From: JAAXKN01 sp050259615
Lineage (GTDB): Bacteria; Bacteroidota; Ignavibacteria; Ignavibacteriales; SURF-24
Assembly (NCBI GenBank): GCA_050259615.1
Contig: JBLNAZ010000241.1
Coordinates: 37,442-101,441, forward strand
Length of the DNA stretch: 64,000 nucleotides
Reading direction: 5' to 3'
Positions 9,871-19,071 of the stretch are shown piece after piece. The position numbers and the translations under genes are program-made. Numbering within the stretch: position 1 is the first letter of the stretch; the number at the start of each line of letters is the position of its first letter. Under the pieces are notes generated by a model. It worked only from the letters and a program-made list of their open reading frames with translations, was not told the DNA's origin and did not search any database.

Positions 9871-10563
9871 TTATTCTGCTTTTGGTCTTACGGAATCCTT
9901 CTGGTGGGCCTGTTCAATGGCTCCCAGGTATTTGTTATAAGCCTCGGCAATCGCGTTATCAATGGCTTTAGATTCCAGGACTGCATCTTTAATGAGGCCC
10001 ATTTTGTTCTTTATCTGGAACTCGGCACGGGCTAAAATAAAGTCCTCATACTCGTCCGGTATCTCTGACAAGCTGGCATCAGTTGTAAGGGGTGCCACGC
10101 GCTTGTAGTATGTAAACTGGATTGTTGAAATCGTGTTAGGTGCTGCAAATATCTGCCCTCCCACACGGCAGAATATCGGTTCAGTAAGGCTCGGCGTCGA
10201 AAAGGTATTTAATATCTGTTTCAAGAATTGTCTGTCGTCAACTTCAAAGCCTATACCGTTTACACCACCGACGCCAGTGGTCGTAATGTATTTTATGGCT
10301 CCCGGCATTTCCAGCATATCGGGCAGGTCGCTCGAAACTGTAATAAGGCGGCACGGAGTCCCGGCAAAAGAACCCATAAGGACGTTCCCATTACCGACTT
10401 TTTCCCAGTGTTTCATTCCAAGACCGTTAAGCTGCATCTGCACGTAATACTGTGCTAAGTTAATTTCTTTATTTACTCTGACCGGGGGAAACTGGGGATT
10501 GGCCTGCACTCCGCAGTCAAGAATAACAAGGTCGCGTATTACTTTAAGTGTTAAACTTCCCAT
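9871..10563 (-). CDS. Connector/adaptor-like protein 2, 230 aa
   Basis: N-terminal helices (LTLKVIRDLVILDCGVQANPQFPPVRVNKEINLAQYYVQMQLNG), a beta-rich centre and C-terminal helices (EYEDFILARAEFQIKNKMG). It lies 12 nt from each neighbour within the head-tail block. Its start resembles the 221-residue protein downstream, and its overall layout resembles the 214-residue protein upstream. Known head-tail connector proteins have this size and this helical-beta-helical arrangement. The exact ring position cannot be read from sequence. Confidence 0.6.
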   Translation of the reverse strand: MGSLTLKVIRDLVILDCGVQANPQFPPVRVNKEINLAQYYVQMQLNGLGMKHWEKVGNGNVLMGSFAGTPCRLITVSSDLPDMLEMPGAIKYITTTGVGGVNGIGFEVDDRQFLKQILNTFSTPSLTEPIFCRVGGQIFAAPNTISTIQFTYYKRVAPLTTDASLSEIPDEYEDFILARAEFQIKNKMGLIKDAVLESKAIDNAIAEAYNKYLGAIEQAHQKDSVRPKAE

Positions 10564-10575
10564 TTTACTAATTCC

Positions 10576-11220
10576 TTACATATAAAGTTGTTGTGTCATT
10601 CCTAAGAATTTCTGGTATTCTTCTAAGGACTCCTGCGTCCTTAAGTCTTTCCTTAAGACTGCGCTGTAGGCAAACTGTATAACTGCGTTATGGGCTGCTT
10701 CAATCGTGTCCAGACTGTCCGTGACCGCACTTGCAGAGGCAGGTCTTCTTAAGTACAATACCTCGCAGGCCCCACTTCCTGTAATGCCAGGCTCAAACCA
10801 AATAGAGCCGAAGCGCACGTAGAAGTACGGAGCATCAGCAGTAGCAGCCAGGAAGCTATTGGCCTGGTCAAAGGGGTCACGTTCACTTAAAGAACGTTCG
10901 TAGCAGGGTTTCAGGTTGTTACCGTTGACCGAGTAGCTTGCACCTACGATATACATACAATCGGCTGGCATAGGCATCTGCGGAGTGTACATAACAGGAA
11001 TCGAGTTCGAACTCATGTATCTCTGCAGCACTTCCGGCAGCTTTTCCATGCCGTTTACCACGCGCTTAGAACGGTAAATTGAGAAGATGATTTTAACCAC
11101 TTCCCGAACGCCGTCATTTAAGGCAGTCATAAGTTCAGTTGTGTCTTTGTAGAATCCGTCTGAAATTCCGGCTTCATCAAGGTAGGTTCTAAGCCTTACA
11201 ATAGCTTCACTGACTGTCAT
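10576..11220 (-). CDS. Connector/adaptor-like protein 1, 214 aa
   Basis: Begins MTVSEAIVRLRTYLDEAG, followed by ELMTALNDGVREVVKIIF. This helical opening is typical of phage adaptor proteins that sit directly below the portal. Middle strands (YVRFGSIWFEPGITGSGACEVLYLRRP) and a C-terminal helix pair (AHNAVIQFAYSAVLRKDLRTQESLEEYQKFLGMTQQLYM) complete the pattern. It is the first of three consecutive proteins of similar size and layout. Assigned as head completion/connector from pattern and position. Confidence 0.65.
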   Translation of the reverse strand: MTVSEAIVRLRTYLDEAGISDGFYKDTTELMTALNDGVREVVKIIFSIYRSKRVVNGMEKLPEVLQRYMSSNSIPVMYTPQMPMPADCMYIVGASYSVNGNNLKPCYERSLSERDPFDQANSFLAATADAPYFYVRFGSIWFEPGITGSGACEVLYLRRPASASAVTDSLDTIEAAHNAVIQFAYSAVLRKDLRTQESLEEYQKFLGMTQQLYM

Positions 11221-11226
11221 AGTTAA

Positions 11227-11529
11227 TTATCCTTTCTTAGCCTTGTTAGCTAATTTCTGAATTACCTTATCGGGGTCGTGTACAATCGGCTCGCCGGAAA
11301 CGGGTTTAAGTTCTTCAACTTCGTCCGGCACAACCTCGATTACCTTCGGTATGTCCTGAACTTTTTCCATGCCTAAAGAAACTCCGCGCTTCTTAGCGAG
11401 CGTGATTTCACTATCCAGAACTTTAATCATTTCAGGGTCGTCAAGTTCGAGCATACCTTCATTGAAACTGAACTGGTAACCCCCGGCAAAGTGCATACGT
11501 TTTAAGTGTGCGGATAAATAAAGTGCCAT
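11227..11529 (-). CDS. Small head-region protein, 100 aa, unknown
   Basis: Lies between the capsid terminator and the first connector gene. The N-terminus (ALYLSAHLKRMHFAGGYQFSFNEGMLEL) is beta-like. The C-terminal half is rich in Val/Pro/Glu and Lys, likely flexible. No family is recognised. A capsid accessory or decoration role is possible from position. Confidence 0.55.
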   Translation of the reverse strand: MALYLSAHLKRMHFAGGYQFSFNEGMLELDDPEMIKVLDSEITLAKKRGVSLGMEKVQDIPKVIEVVPDEVEELKPVSGEPIVHDPDKVIQKLANKAKKG

Positions 11530-11549
11530 TGTGGTCTTGTCCTTAATGT

Positions 11550-11589
11550 TATTAAAAGAAAAGGGCAGGCAGCTTAAACTACCTGCCCT
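11550..11589 (-). terminator. Rho-independent terminator after the capsid gene
   Basis: Read on the minus strand, the capsid stop at 11617 is followed by an 8-bp GC-rich stem (AGGGCAGG at 11589-11582 pairing with CCTGCCCT at 11569-11562), then TTTCTTTTAAT. This is a good intrinsic terminator placed inside the virion operon, so it probably lowers expression of connector and tail genes relative to capsid. Confidence 0.8.
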
Positions 11590-11616
11590 GGTATTTAACT
11601 TAGGTTAATTAAGAGG

Positions 11617-12816
11617 TCAAACAGCATTGCTGTCGTATAAAATACCATGACGTTCCTCGTTGGCAATCTGGATTCCCAAGTCAGCAAGAATCTGTGTGGA
11701 TTTTCCGTCAGTGCCGGGGGTCTCGATACCTTCCTCGATTCTGAACCTTCTGGAACCCTTCTCGTCATTGGCCATAAAGCGGAGCTTCATGCCTAACGGG
11801 TCAACGGTAAAACCGAACTTCGAGAACTTACCGTCCATCATTGGATTCCAAACCAGTTCCAGGCGACCGAAGGGGGTAATGTAACGGTTTACGTCAACGC
11901 CGTATTCGCGGGCAATCGGCATAACCGTGTACTGGTCTTTTACGAATTTGTTGATTGCTGCAAGCTGTGTTGCACCGCAGTAATGTCTCTTAACCTTGCT
12001 GGAACCTTTGGCCGAGAAAACCTGCTGCAGATATGCGTCGAAAGCAGCTTCGGTCAGGGTTGTAGCGTAAGAAACCTTATTGGTAGTAACACGGCCTAAG
12101 AAGCCCATACCGTAAGTGAAACGGTAGTTGGTGGAAACTGTGACTGTCCCGGAGGCAGTAGCAAAGAGGAAGTTCCTCTCGTACTGTGCTTTCATTTCCA
12201 GAACTTTCTTGCGAACTTCGTCTTTGTGGGATTTCCCACCAGTGTAAGTATCGCCAGCCTGACGTCTTCCAGAGGTAGTAACGGTCTCTTTGAAAATCGT
12301 GCAGTAGTTGTACTTTTCGATTTCTTTTGTAGAGGTAGCTACTCTTGCTCCGTCGAACTCGGCATTTCTGGAACCGATTTTCTTAACGTAAGAACCAGCA
12401 GCAGCAGCGGTAATGTTGGTTGACCCGTCAATATGAGTAATGTCAACCTGGCCACTGTCAACTGAATCCACAAAAACCATTTGGTCAGTCTTTTCAATAA
12501 GCAGAATGTCGCCCTGGCTAATCCAGGTTGCGTCAGTAAGGCCGATATTGTCTTCACTGGCAGCGCCGCCAGAGATTCCACCACCAGCCAGGGTGGTCTG
12601 ATAAGGAAACATTTCGTCTTCAAACCAGCTAAATTTGCCATTGGCATTGATAACTTTTTCAGCTTTGTTTATTCCCTGGGAGAAATAAAGCCACTGTAAC
12701 ATGGGGTACTGATACGGTTCAAGCAGATAGAGGTATCTATCTACGTCCGGCATCTGGTTAGCGGCAAGCTGATTTATCGTGGTTTGAGTTCCGAGAACAA
12801 CACCTGTCATTGCCAT
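11617..12816 (-). CDS. Major capsid protein (DUF5309/SU10-like HK97 fold)
   Basis: 399 residues, immediately after the scaffold gene and before a terminator. The N-terminus (DVDRYLYLLEPYQYPMLQWLYF) followed by KFSWFEDEMFPYQTTL matches the opening of SU10/N4-gp56-like major capsid proteins. The middle contains the conserved-type segment REYGVDVNRYITPFGRLELVWNPMM. The end (TQILADLGIQIANEERHGILY) resembles the C-terminal strand of that family. Role: the main shell subunit, assembled on the scaffold and portal. The strong terminator directly downstream fits a gene that needs high expression. Confidence 0.85.
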   Translation of the reverse strand: MAMTGVVLGTQTTINQLAANQMPDVDRYLYLLEPYQYPMLQWLYFSQGINKAEKVINANGKFSWFEDEMFPYQTTLAGGGISGGAASEDNIGLTDATWISQGDILLIEKTDQMVFVDSVDSGQVDITHIDGSTNITAAAAGSYVKKIGSRNAEFDGARVATSTKEIEKYNYCTIFKETVTTSGRRQAGDTYTGGKSHKDEVRKKVLEMKAQYERNFLFATASGTVTVSTNYRFTYGMGFLGRVTTNKVSYATTLTEAAFDAYLQQVFSAKGSSKVKRHYCGATQLAAINKFVKDQYTVMPIAREYGVDVNRYITPFGRLELVWNPMMDGKFSKFGFTVDPLGMKLRFMANDEKGSRRFRIEEGIETPGTDGKSTQILADLGIQIANEERHGILYDSNAV

Positions 12817-12891
12817 TGTAAGAATTCTCCTAATGCCTGCTGTTATGCAGGAAGTTAGTTTTTACAAATTCCCAGGGTATTTGTGTCTGTT

Positions 12892-14028
12892 CTACTCCTG
12901 GGGGTTCATCTGATTAAAAGTCGCCTCTTCGTCAGATAGTAAGCCTTCCATGAGTTCTGTGCGCTTCGGGTTTGGCTTTTTGTCCTTGCTGTTAAAATCA
13001 GAAGGTTTACGTTTCTTTGACTCTTTCAGAGCCTCGGCAGCTTTCTTCTGTGCAAGGGCGTTCAGCCTTCTTTCTTCAAGTTCCTCCGTGGCATCTTCTT
13101 CCATACCTTCAACGTCCTGCAGTTCAAAGTTGAGGTTGAAGAAGTTCACCAGGTCTTTTACAAAACGCTGCGGCTTCTTTTCGTATATAGGCATGAGGTC
13201 TATGAGGTCGTCAGCGTACTCTTCCTTAAACGCTTTAAGAACTTCCTGAATGTTTACACCCTCCGGGAGATTTCTCTGAATTTCATCAGAGAGTTCCTTT
13301 TGGGCCTGACGTTTAGCATATTCTTGGGCACTTTCAATTTGAGGTTTCAGCTTTCCTGTTTCATCAGCCAGGGCCTTCGCGTATTCTTTCCTGACCGAGT
13401 TCTGGATTGTAACGGCAATCGAAGTAATGGCTTTCGTTAAGCCAGACTGAAAACCGTCGTCCAACGGGTCAGGGAGTTTACTTAAATGCTCCTGTACTAA
13501 AACATCAAGACTCTTTTCCTCTGGAACCGGGGCAGCCTCTTCGCGTTTTTCTGCCACAGGCTTTTCCGTGTGTCCACGTTCCATTTCGGCCATTTTCTGT
13601 CGGGTTCTTGTGTACTCGGAGGTTATATTTCTATAACTGCGTCCAAGTTCACTGTACGGAAGACCTACCATATTTTTAGGCAGTCCGTGTTCCCTGACAA
13701 ATTCAGCCGTCATTACTGGCTCGCTTGGCGCTGCACTTTCTTCCTCTTCCTCTTCCGGGGTTTCGGTTTTGGCAGGCTGCGGCTTATTATCAGACTTCCC
13801 CTTTAAGCGGTATTCCTGCTTTTTAGGAGCTTGGTCTTTTGCCTCGGCCTTCGGAGTTTCAACTTGCTTCGGCTTTTGCGTTGTCTCGGCCTTTTCCTTT
13901 ACCTCTTCAATCTGTTCCTCTGCCGGGTCTTGGATTGTGGGCTCCGGGGTGCCGTAAGATTCTTCATCATTGATAAGGTCTTTAATCAAACTGTTACCAC
14001 TGTTGGGTTCTTGGTTTGCAAGTGCCAT
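12892..14028 (-). CDS. Scaffolding protein, 378 aa
   Basis: Very rich in Glu, Lys, Ala and Pro. Residues about 1-100 are acidic and Pro-rich (likely disordered), about 130-330 are helical/coiled-coil, and the C-terminus has a basic patch (about 330-350: KKAAEALKESKKRKP). Low complexity, high charge and a position between portal and capsid are characteristic of phage scaffolding proteins, which guide procapsid assembly and then leave or are cleaved. A basic C-terminal region is commonly the capsid-binding part. No protease gene is visible in the window. Confidence 0.82.
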   Translation of the reverse strand: MALANQEPNSGNSLIKDLINDEESYGTPEPTIQDPAEEQIEEVKEKAETTQKPKQVETPKAEAKDQAPKKQEYRLKGKSDNKPQPAKTETPEEEEEESAAPSEPVMTAEFVREHGLPKNMVGLPYSELGRSYRNITSEYTRTRQKMAEMERGHTEKPVAEKREEAAPVPEEKSLDVLVQEHLSKLPDPLDDGFQSGLTKAITSIAVTIQNSVRKEYAKALADETGKLKPQIESAQEYAKRQAQKELSDEIQRNLPEGVNIQEVLKAFKEEYADDLIDLMPIYEKKPQRFVKDLVNFFNLNFELQDVEGMEEDATEELEERRLNALAQKKAAEALKESKKRKPSDFNSKDKKPNPKRTELMEGLLSDEEATFNQMNPQE

Positions 14029-14088
14029 ACTGATTTATTCCCTTGGTTATTAAAATAATTTCATAAATGATTATCGGTAAAGTAATGA

Positions 14089-14106
14089 AACAAACCTTTG
14101 TTTCGC
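14089..14106. other. Hairpin in the portal-scaffold gap
   Basis: GAAACAAA and TTTGTTTC form an 8-bp inverted repeat with a 2-nt centre. A second inverted repeat (GGCCAGT/ACTGGCC, about 14113-14131) overlaps the portal stop codon. Neither is followed by a clear T-run on the minus strand. They may stabilise or process the mRNA between portal and scaffold. Confidence 0.4.
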
Positions 14107-14123
14107 TACACTTCGGCCAGTGG

Positions 14124-16172
14124 TCAACTGGCCTTACGTTTATAAGCTGACTTCTTAGACTTTTTTGCCACGGATTTAGACTTTTCCTTAGACGTTTTGG
14201 CCTGAACCTGTGCTTTCTTGGCTTCAATGTACATCTGCACGGCCCTATCCTTATCGGCTTCTGCCGAACGTGAAACAATCTGCATCTGGTTTTTCAGTCC
14301 GTCCTGCAATACCTGGGCCTTCTGTATGTTGGCCTGTTCCTGGGCTGCCTGGGCCTGTGCCTGCTGTATAGAGGCAAATTCCTGCAGGAGTTTAAGACGG
14401 TCGGCATGAGGAACGTCCATGTACCTAAGTTTAAGTTCCTGCCAACTGGCCAACTGCTGCAAAAATGGATTAGTCTGTTCGTTTAATATCATCTGATTCA
14501 AGCGTTTCTGGCGCACTGAATCGTTCATATTGGTATCGGTAATCGAAAGCTCAAAGGCTGCGTCGTCCAGGTATGCCAGGCCCATATTCTTCTGATTGAC
14601 CTTTACGTAACCTGCACCGGGACGCTGAATTGAAGGCTGGTATAAACCTTCATACTGCAGAATAGCCAGCATTTCTTCCGATACCTCACCGCCCAGGAGC
14701 TTAACCACGTACTCGGCCTTAGAGTATTTCCTTAAGCGTTCAATTAGTTTCCAGCCTAAGTCGTGTTTGAAGCGGTGCAGGTTATCTAAGAATACGAAGG
14801 CCATTAAATCACCCTGCTGCTTCTTTATGTCAATGGCAACGCCACTTTCTCCGGCAGCTTCTTTTAAGCCCTGCCAGCTACGGCCCCCCGTCATGTCTTC
14901 AATTAGCTGCTGCATCAGTATGGCAGTCTGGAACCACTGGGGGTTGGCACCCTTACCCTGTATGGCACTAATGGAATTTGGCTGCGTAACACCAATCGGG
15001 ATTCCGTCTTCAAGTTTCTGTATCGCACTTTCCAGTGTCTCACCTGCAGCCAGGTTATTTACAACGACTTCATAGGCAGTTTTAATGTCTGTCCCGAAGG
15101 CGTAGTCAATCTGACTGAAAAGCCTGTCAAACCAACGCTGCGGAGATTTGAGTACGTCGGTTAAAGTCCACCAGTCGTCTTGGAACTGGAAAGCCTGGTA
15201 GATTGCCAGGGGAAAAGTGTCGTCGTCAGTTTCTTCGTATTCCAGAATCCCGGCGTAAGTAAAAACGTACTTGTCAATTTTCTCTTCGCGTGAAGTCTCA
15301 ATGGAGCTTGTAGGTATGAGACCGAAGTTCTCTAAGTAGCCTGCCTGCAGTTCCCTTAAATACTGGTCGGCTTCTTTCTTGTCGCGGAACTTGGCAACGA
15401 CCTGGCTATTTTTCTTCCCGTAAAGGTTCTGGAAATCATCAAACATTACCAGGTAGTAGTCCCTTAAAACCCTCTGGTAGTGTGTGATTTTACTAAGCAT
15501 ATCGTAAGCTGCACTCCCACCGTAGTTTAAGTTCACCCAGTAGGAAACCTTGTCGCGCCCCATTTGGAAGAAATCATCAGAAGGGACGATTGCCTCTGTC
15601 GCCTCTAAACCATACTCTTCTTCCAACTGATAGCGGTAGCACCAGTCGCGCGTTGCAATCCAAAGGGCCTTGTTCTTCTCGTAGTCGCTGGCATTAGAGT
15701 CCCATATTACGTCGCGGTAGTCTTTGGTTTCCAGGTACACCTGGTCATTAAGGTTATGGTCTTTTCTCACCCCGATATAAACCACCCCGTATGATATAGC
15801 GATACCGGAGGCATAGGTGTCGCTTTCCAAATATTTCATGTTGGACTGTCTTTCAACGTCCTGCATCTGCACGGTTCCGATTTCAGCCTTCACTTCGTCC
15901 TGTACGTCGGCAGAAGCCTCGACCTTCCAGCCCGTGCGGTTCATTCTCTGGTTTGATAAGAAGTAGTTCAGCTTCGTCTGTGTCAGACCTATTGAAATTG
16001 CCTGGCGTCCCTGGGCCTCATGCTCTGCTTTTTGAGCTTCACTCCAATGGTCGCCCTTAAAAATCCTTTCGTTCTCTTCGGCAATCTGCCACTTCTCCAT
16101 GAACTTTGGAGAACTGGCGTTGTGCATATTCATTAAGTCGAAGTGAGTAAGTGGAGCCTTAATATTTTTCAT
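14124..16172 (-). CDS. Portal protein, P22-like
   Basis: 682 residues, the size of large P22-type portals. The N-terminal region (EKWQIAEENERIFKGDHWSEAQ... then QTKLNYFLSNQRMNR) follows the P22-like portal family pattern, and YRDVIWDSNASDYEKNKALWIATRDW matches the typical 'D-x-V-x-x-D' region with a Trp/Arg-rich continuation. The C-terminus is a long helical barrel-like Gln/Ala-rich segment (about 590-660) with a Lys/Ser-rich tail. It forms the DNA channel at one capsid vertex and docks TerL. It lies 4 nt downstream of the 84-residue gene. Confidence 0.88.
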   Translation of the reverse strand: MKNIKAPLTHFDLMNMHNASSPKFMEKWQIAEENERIFKGDHWSEAQKAEHEAQGRQAISIGLTQTKLNYFLSNQRMNRTGWKVEASADVQDEVKAEIGTVQMQDVERQSNMKYLESDTYASGIAISYGVVYIGVRKDHNLNDQVYLETKDYRDVIWDSNASDYEKNKALWIATRDWCYRYQLEEEYGLEATEAIVPSDDFFQMGRDKVSYWVNLNYGGSAAYDMLSKITHYQRVLRDYYLVMFDDFQNLYGKKNSQVVAKFRDKKEADQYLRELQAGYLENFGLIPTSSIETSREEKIDKYVFTYAGILEYEETDDDTFPLAIYQAFQFQDDWWTLTDVLKSPQRWFDRLFSQIDYAFGTDIKTAYEVVVNNLAAGETLESAIQKLEDGIPIGVTQPNSISAIQGKGANPQWFQTAILMQQLIEDMTGGRSWQGLKEAAGESGVAIDIKKQQGDLMAFVFLDNLHRFKHDLGWKLIERLRKYSKAEYVVKLLGGEVSEEMLAILQYEGLYQPSIQRPGAGYVKVNQKNMGLAYLDDAAFELSITDTNMNDSVRQKRLNQMILNEQTNPFLQQLASWQELKLRYMDVPHADRLKLLQEFASIQQAQAQAAQEQANIQKAQVLQDGLKNQMQIVSRSAEADKDRAVQMYIEAKKAQVQAKTSKEKSKSVAKKSKKSAYKRKAS

Positions 16173-16176
16173 GGTA

Positions 16177-16431
16177 TTAGACCTGCTTGATTAAATCATA
16201 TCCGATTACTGTTGAGACACCGACCCCTACGCCTTCGCAGTCATGCAGGTCATAGGTTGTCTCTTCGCCACTTATGGCCATTAAAAGAATTTCATCTGCA
16301 AGAGCTCTCGGTACTGCAATCATTTCCTGGTATTCTAAACCACAACGATTGCAATGATAGCGGAAATAAACACCCTCGGAATTCATTGGAATAATTGGAG
16401 CCATTTTCTCTATAAGCTGTGACATTATCAT
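16177..16431 (-). CDS. Small protein with a zinc-ribbon-like CxxCG motif, 84 aa
   Basis: Contains YHCNRCGLEYQE (residues about 26-37) and a later HDC, which could bind a metal. Overlaps the upstream 94-residue gene by 4 nt. No named family. Small genes between TerL and portal are common in this phage type and their functions are usually unknown. Confidence 0.55.
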   Translation of the reverse strand: MIMSQLIEKMAPIIPMNSEGVYFRYHCNRCGLEYQEMIAVPRALADEILLMAISGEETTYDLHDCEGVGVGVSTVIGYDLIKQV

Positions 16432-16712
16432 AATACACCCCGGTATATGTTTATGTACCTCTGCAATTCATTCTTTGCTTCAAGCGGCGTCAGTTTCCAC
16501 GCACTTTCAAAGTCAGGCTCGACCTTACTTCCCTGGTGCTTTTCCGTATTAACTACACGGCCATAAGCCTTAAATCTGTTCGATTCCGTAAGACAAGCTA
16601 TCTGGCACAGGAAGCCTTTATACTGCCAACGCTGTGACCATTCGACTTCTTCTTTTTTGTCGTCCCGGCTCTTGAAGCGTTCTAAATCTTCCGGCATTAT
16701 AATGAGTGACAT
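16428..16712 (-). CDS. Hypothetical protein, 94 aa, between TerL and portal
   Basis: A charged, mixed alpha/beta protein with a central segment WQYKGFLCQIACLTESNRFKAYGRVVN. It resembles small beta-sheet proteins that carry a 'y-G-f-x-c-x-v' strand pair. It starts 63 nt after TerL and is translationally coupled to the next gene. No function can be assigned. Confidence 0.55.
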   Translation of the reverse strand: MSLIIMPEDLERFKSRDDKKEEVEWSQRWQYKGFLCQIACLTESNRFKAYGRVVNTEKHQGSKVEPDFESAWKLTPLEAKNELQRYINIYRGVL

Positions 16713-16775
16713 TGCAGTTCCTTTTTTAATTACGGGATAATATATACTAAAAATTCTTTTTGCGCCTTACTTCGC

Positions 16776-18560
16776 TTAGTAGCGCGTGGGGCCGCGACCA
16801 CGGCGGCGCCTCATGTTTCTAATGTAGCTTCGGGCCACCACTTCCTCGGCCTGGTGCTTATGATATAAGGGCAGCCAGAGGGCGCAAATTATCATCATTG
16901 CTGCAGCCATGACCATATCGTCGTAGCACTTGACACCTTCGTCTTTGTCTTTACCCTGGGCGCACATTTGGTTTCCTGAACGAACAAAAGTCATGCACTG
17001 GCCCCAAAACTCACGGTCATAGTCTTCAAAAGTATGGTCACGAATCCATTCGTTCAGGTGGTCAATGTAGAACTTCTTGGCCTGGTTGTTAGAAGTCTTA
17101 GACCCAATCAAGGTTGAAGTAGTAGGAGTGCCCTTACCGTAGTCCTGGCGGTAGTACATTGGCACACCCAGCTTGAAAGCTGTCGTTATAGTGGTAAGAC
17201 CGTGGTTATTGGCCTCCGGGTTAAAGGTACACTGGCCTTTTAAGTACAGGTGCAGTTTATAAATCTCTTCACCGAACTGGTCAGGGTCAAGGTGCCCGTG
17301 CCAGGTCATGCAGACTTTCATATCTCTTCGGTCTAAAACTCTGATTTCACTAAAGTCATGCTGCTCCAAACCCTCTGCAACGTCGGCTCCTGCAGCAAAC
17401 CTATGGGTATCACCCTCATATACTTCAAAGTCAGTCCAAATGGAGACAAAACCCCCCTGCATTTCAAAAAACTCAACTCCTTTGACCTCTCCTTTATCGG
17501 AGTATATATACTCCAAGTTCCCAGTTTTCAAAGGTTTACGGGCAGTATTGTAATTATGCTGCACGGTCATTTTATCAAACACGGGCCTACCTGAAACAAC
17601 AAACGCTTCCACCGGGTCAGAAGGATATTCCTGTGCAAACATATCTTCATCACCGCCAAAAGAGGCTTTAACCTTGTAGCGCCTGAACTTTAAGTGTTCA
17701 AGCGTTGCACCTTTTTCCATTAGGAGCTTTTCTTTGGGTGTCATAGTCTGGATAAACAGGTTCTTTTCCGTAGCGGAAGTGAACTGTCTGGTATATTCGT
17801 CGTCCACAAGCCAGGAAATAAATATCGGTATGTAGTCCTCCCCTTCCTCCGTCGTTTCATTAAGCATTGCAGACTGCCAGCGGTTATAATATTCTCCACC
17901 CACACCGTTTGCCGTGGTCTCTAAGACCACCAGGGAGTCTTCAATCTCCGGGACGCATTGAAGAAGACCTGTCAGAGTACCCTTTGCATCTGGCCAGAAG
18001 GCAACTTCCGTACAGTGGAGGTACTGTATGGTGGCAGAACGACCTACGTCTTCGTCATTGCCAGCAGTCAGGATTCTATTCTCCGACTCATGGGAGAGGA
18101 TTAACTCTTTCTTGTTCGACGCTGTTACCTCCGGCTTCAAAATGTAGTCACGCCCGTCCAGCTTAATCCCTTTAGGCATATACTTGTAGTAACGCTTTGA
18201 CATATTGAAGAGGTTGTCACTGGCTTCAAGAACGTGGCCAATGGTAACTGCCTTGCGGTTTTTCTTGCGTAAGATTTCCCAGTATATGATTGCCTGCCAC
18301 AAAGTTGATATGCCTTTCTGCCTGGCCTTAAGGATTATAAACCTGGGAAGTTTATGGTGCTCTTTGGCCCACTTGTATTTTTCATACACAATCTTTTGGG
18401 TCGGGTTCATTACAAAATGAACTATCTCGCCTTTCTTATCGCGTATATACAGGAAATACTTTGCAAAGAGTTCAAAGTCTTCGAGTATCTCGGCTATTGC
18501 CTCAATGTTCGGGTCGTCTTTCGAGTATAAGTCTTCTTGGATTTCTTTCATAAGCTCCAC
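16776..18560 (-). CDS. Terminase large subunit
   Basis: 594 residues. The ATPase P-loop-like segment KARQKGIST lies at residues 78-86 and the Walker B-like region (TEVAFW) around 184-189, keeping the catalytic Glu at 185 although the preceding Asp is Thr. Motif III is LETTANG at about 213-219. The RNase-H-like nuclease half shows ADVAEG...D, a PEANNHG segment and a final DDMVMA, which supply the expected acidic metal ligands. The C-terminus is Arg-rich (RRRRGRGP), as often seen for the portal-docking tail. It packages DNA into the procapsid. Overlaps the RepL-like gene by 13 nt. Confidence 0.93.
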   Translation of the reverse strand: MELMKEIQEDLYSKDDPNIEAIAEILEDFELFAKYFLYIRDKKGEIVHFVMNPTQKIVYEKYKWAKEHHKLPRFIILKARQKGISTLWQAIIYWEILRKKNRKAVTIGHVLEASDNLFNMSKRYYKYMPKGIKLDGRDYILKPEVTASNKKELILSHESENRILTAGNDEDVGRSATIQYLHCTEVAFWPDAKGTLTGLLQCVPEIEDSLVVLETTANGVGGEYYNRWQSAMLNETTEEGEDYIPIFISWLVDDEYTRQFTSATEKNLFIQTMTPKEKLLMEKGATLEHLKFRRYKVKASFGGDEDMFAQEYPSDPVEAFVVSGRPVFDKMTVQHNYNTARKPLKTGNLEYIYSDKGEVKGVEFFEMQGGFVSIWTDFEVYEGDTHRFAAGADVAEGLEQHDFSEIRVLDRRDMKVCMTWHGHLDPDQFGEEIYKLHLYLKGQCTFNPEANNHGLTTITTAFKLGVPMYYRQDYGKGTPTTSTLIGSKTSNNQAKKFYIDHLNEWIRDHTFEDYDREFWGQCMTFVRSGNQMCAQGKDKDEGVKCYDDMVMAAAMMIICALWLPLYHKHQAEEVVARSYIRNMRRRRGRGPTRY

Positions 18561-18991
18561 CCTGGATTAAGTTCTTCCCACTCTTCACGTAGCTTCTCGC
18601 CTTTGTCGGCCCCACCTTTGGTTAGTAAGTAGGGGTTGACCATGTACTTGCTCCGGCCTCGCCTGGTAATAAGGCACTTCGACGAAAGTTCACGCATGGC
18701 ACGTTTCAAAGTTATATCCGAAACTTTAATGAGTCTTGCGAACTTCTCCCTGTCCTGACCCGTAAAGGGAAGACAGTTATCGTAGTGCATTTTCTCTGAC
18801 ATGAAAAGCAGCAGCTTTAAGGCAGGAGCATTTAACTCGTAGGTTAGCACCCAGTAGCCCTGGTGCATTTTCGTAAAGTTGCGGTCAACCTTGATGTTAT
18901 AGCTCACCGTCTTTGCAACCTGCTGCAACTCCCCGGTCTCTGTGTCCAGGCGTTCAGATAAAACCTTAATGAACCCCTTACGGTTTGCCAT
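18548..18991 (-). CDS. RepL-like winged-helix protein, 147 aa
   Basis: The stretch from about residue 40 to 125 (YWVLTYELNAPALKLLLF ... FARLIKVSDITLKRAMREL ... GRSKYMVNPYLL) follows the winged-helix pattern of RepL plasmid replication proteins, which end in 'G-x-Y-x-V-N-P'. Such domains bind DNA. The gene lies directly beside four 17-bp palindromes (19072-19154) just upstream of its start, and overlaps TerL. Two readings are possible: a transcription factor that controls the virion operon through the palindromes, or a relic of a plasmid-type replication module. The family call is moderate and the function is inferred. Confidence 0.65.
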   Translation of the reverse strand: MANRKGFIKVLSERLDTETGELQQVAKTVSYNIKVDRNFTKMHQGYWVLTYELNAPALKLLLFMSEKMHYDNCLPFTGQDREKFARLIKVSDITLKRAMRELSSKCLITRRGRSKYMVNPYLLTKGGADKGEKLREEWEELNPGWSL

Positions 18992-19071
18992 GTAGTTTGA
19001 ACTTAAATAATTAAAGTCTTCGCGCGTGCGCGTTATGTTATTATTATTTATTTATCTTATTTATTTAATGG

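Noticed and set aside
13994..14278. Minus-strand 94-codon frame between portal and scaffold
   Set aside because: Overlaps both portal and scaffold genes in another frame; composition of a shadow frame.
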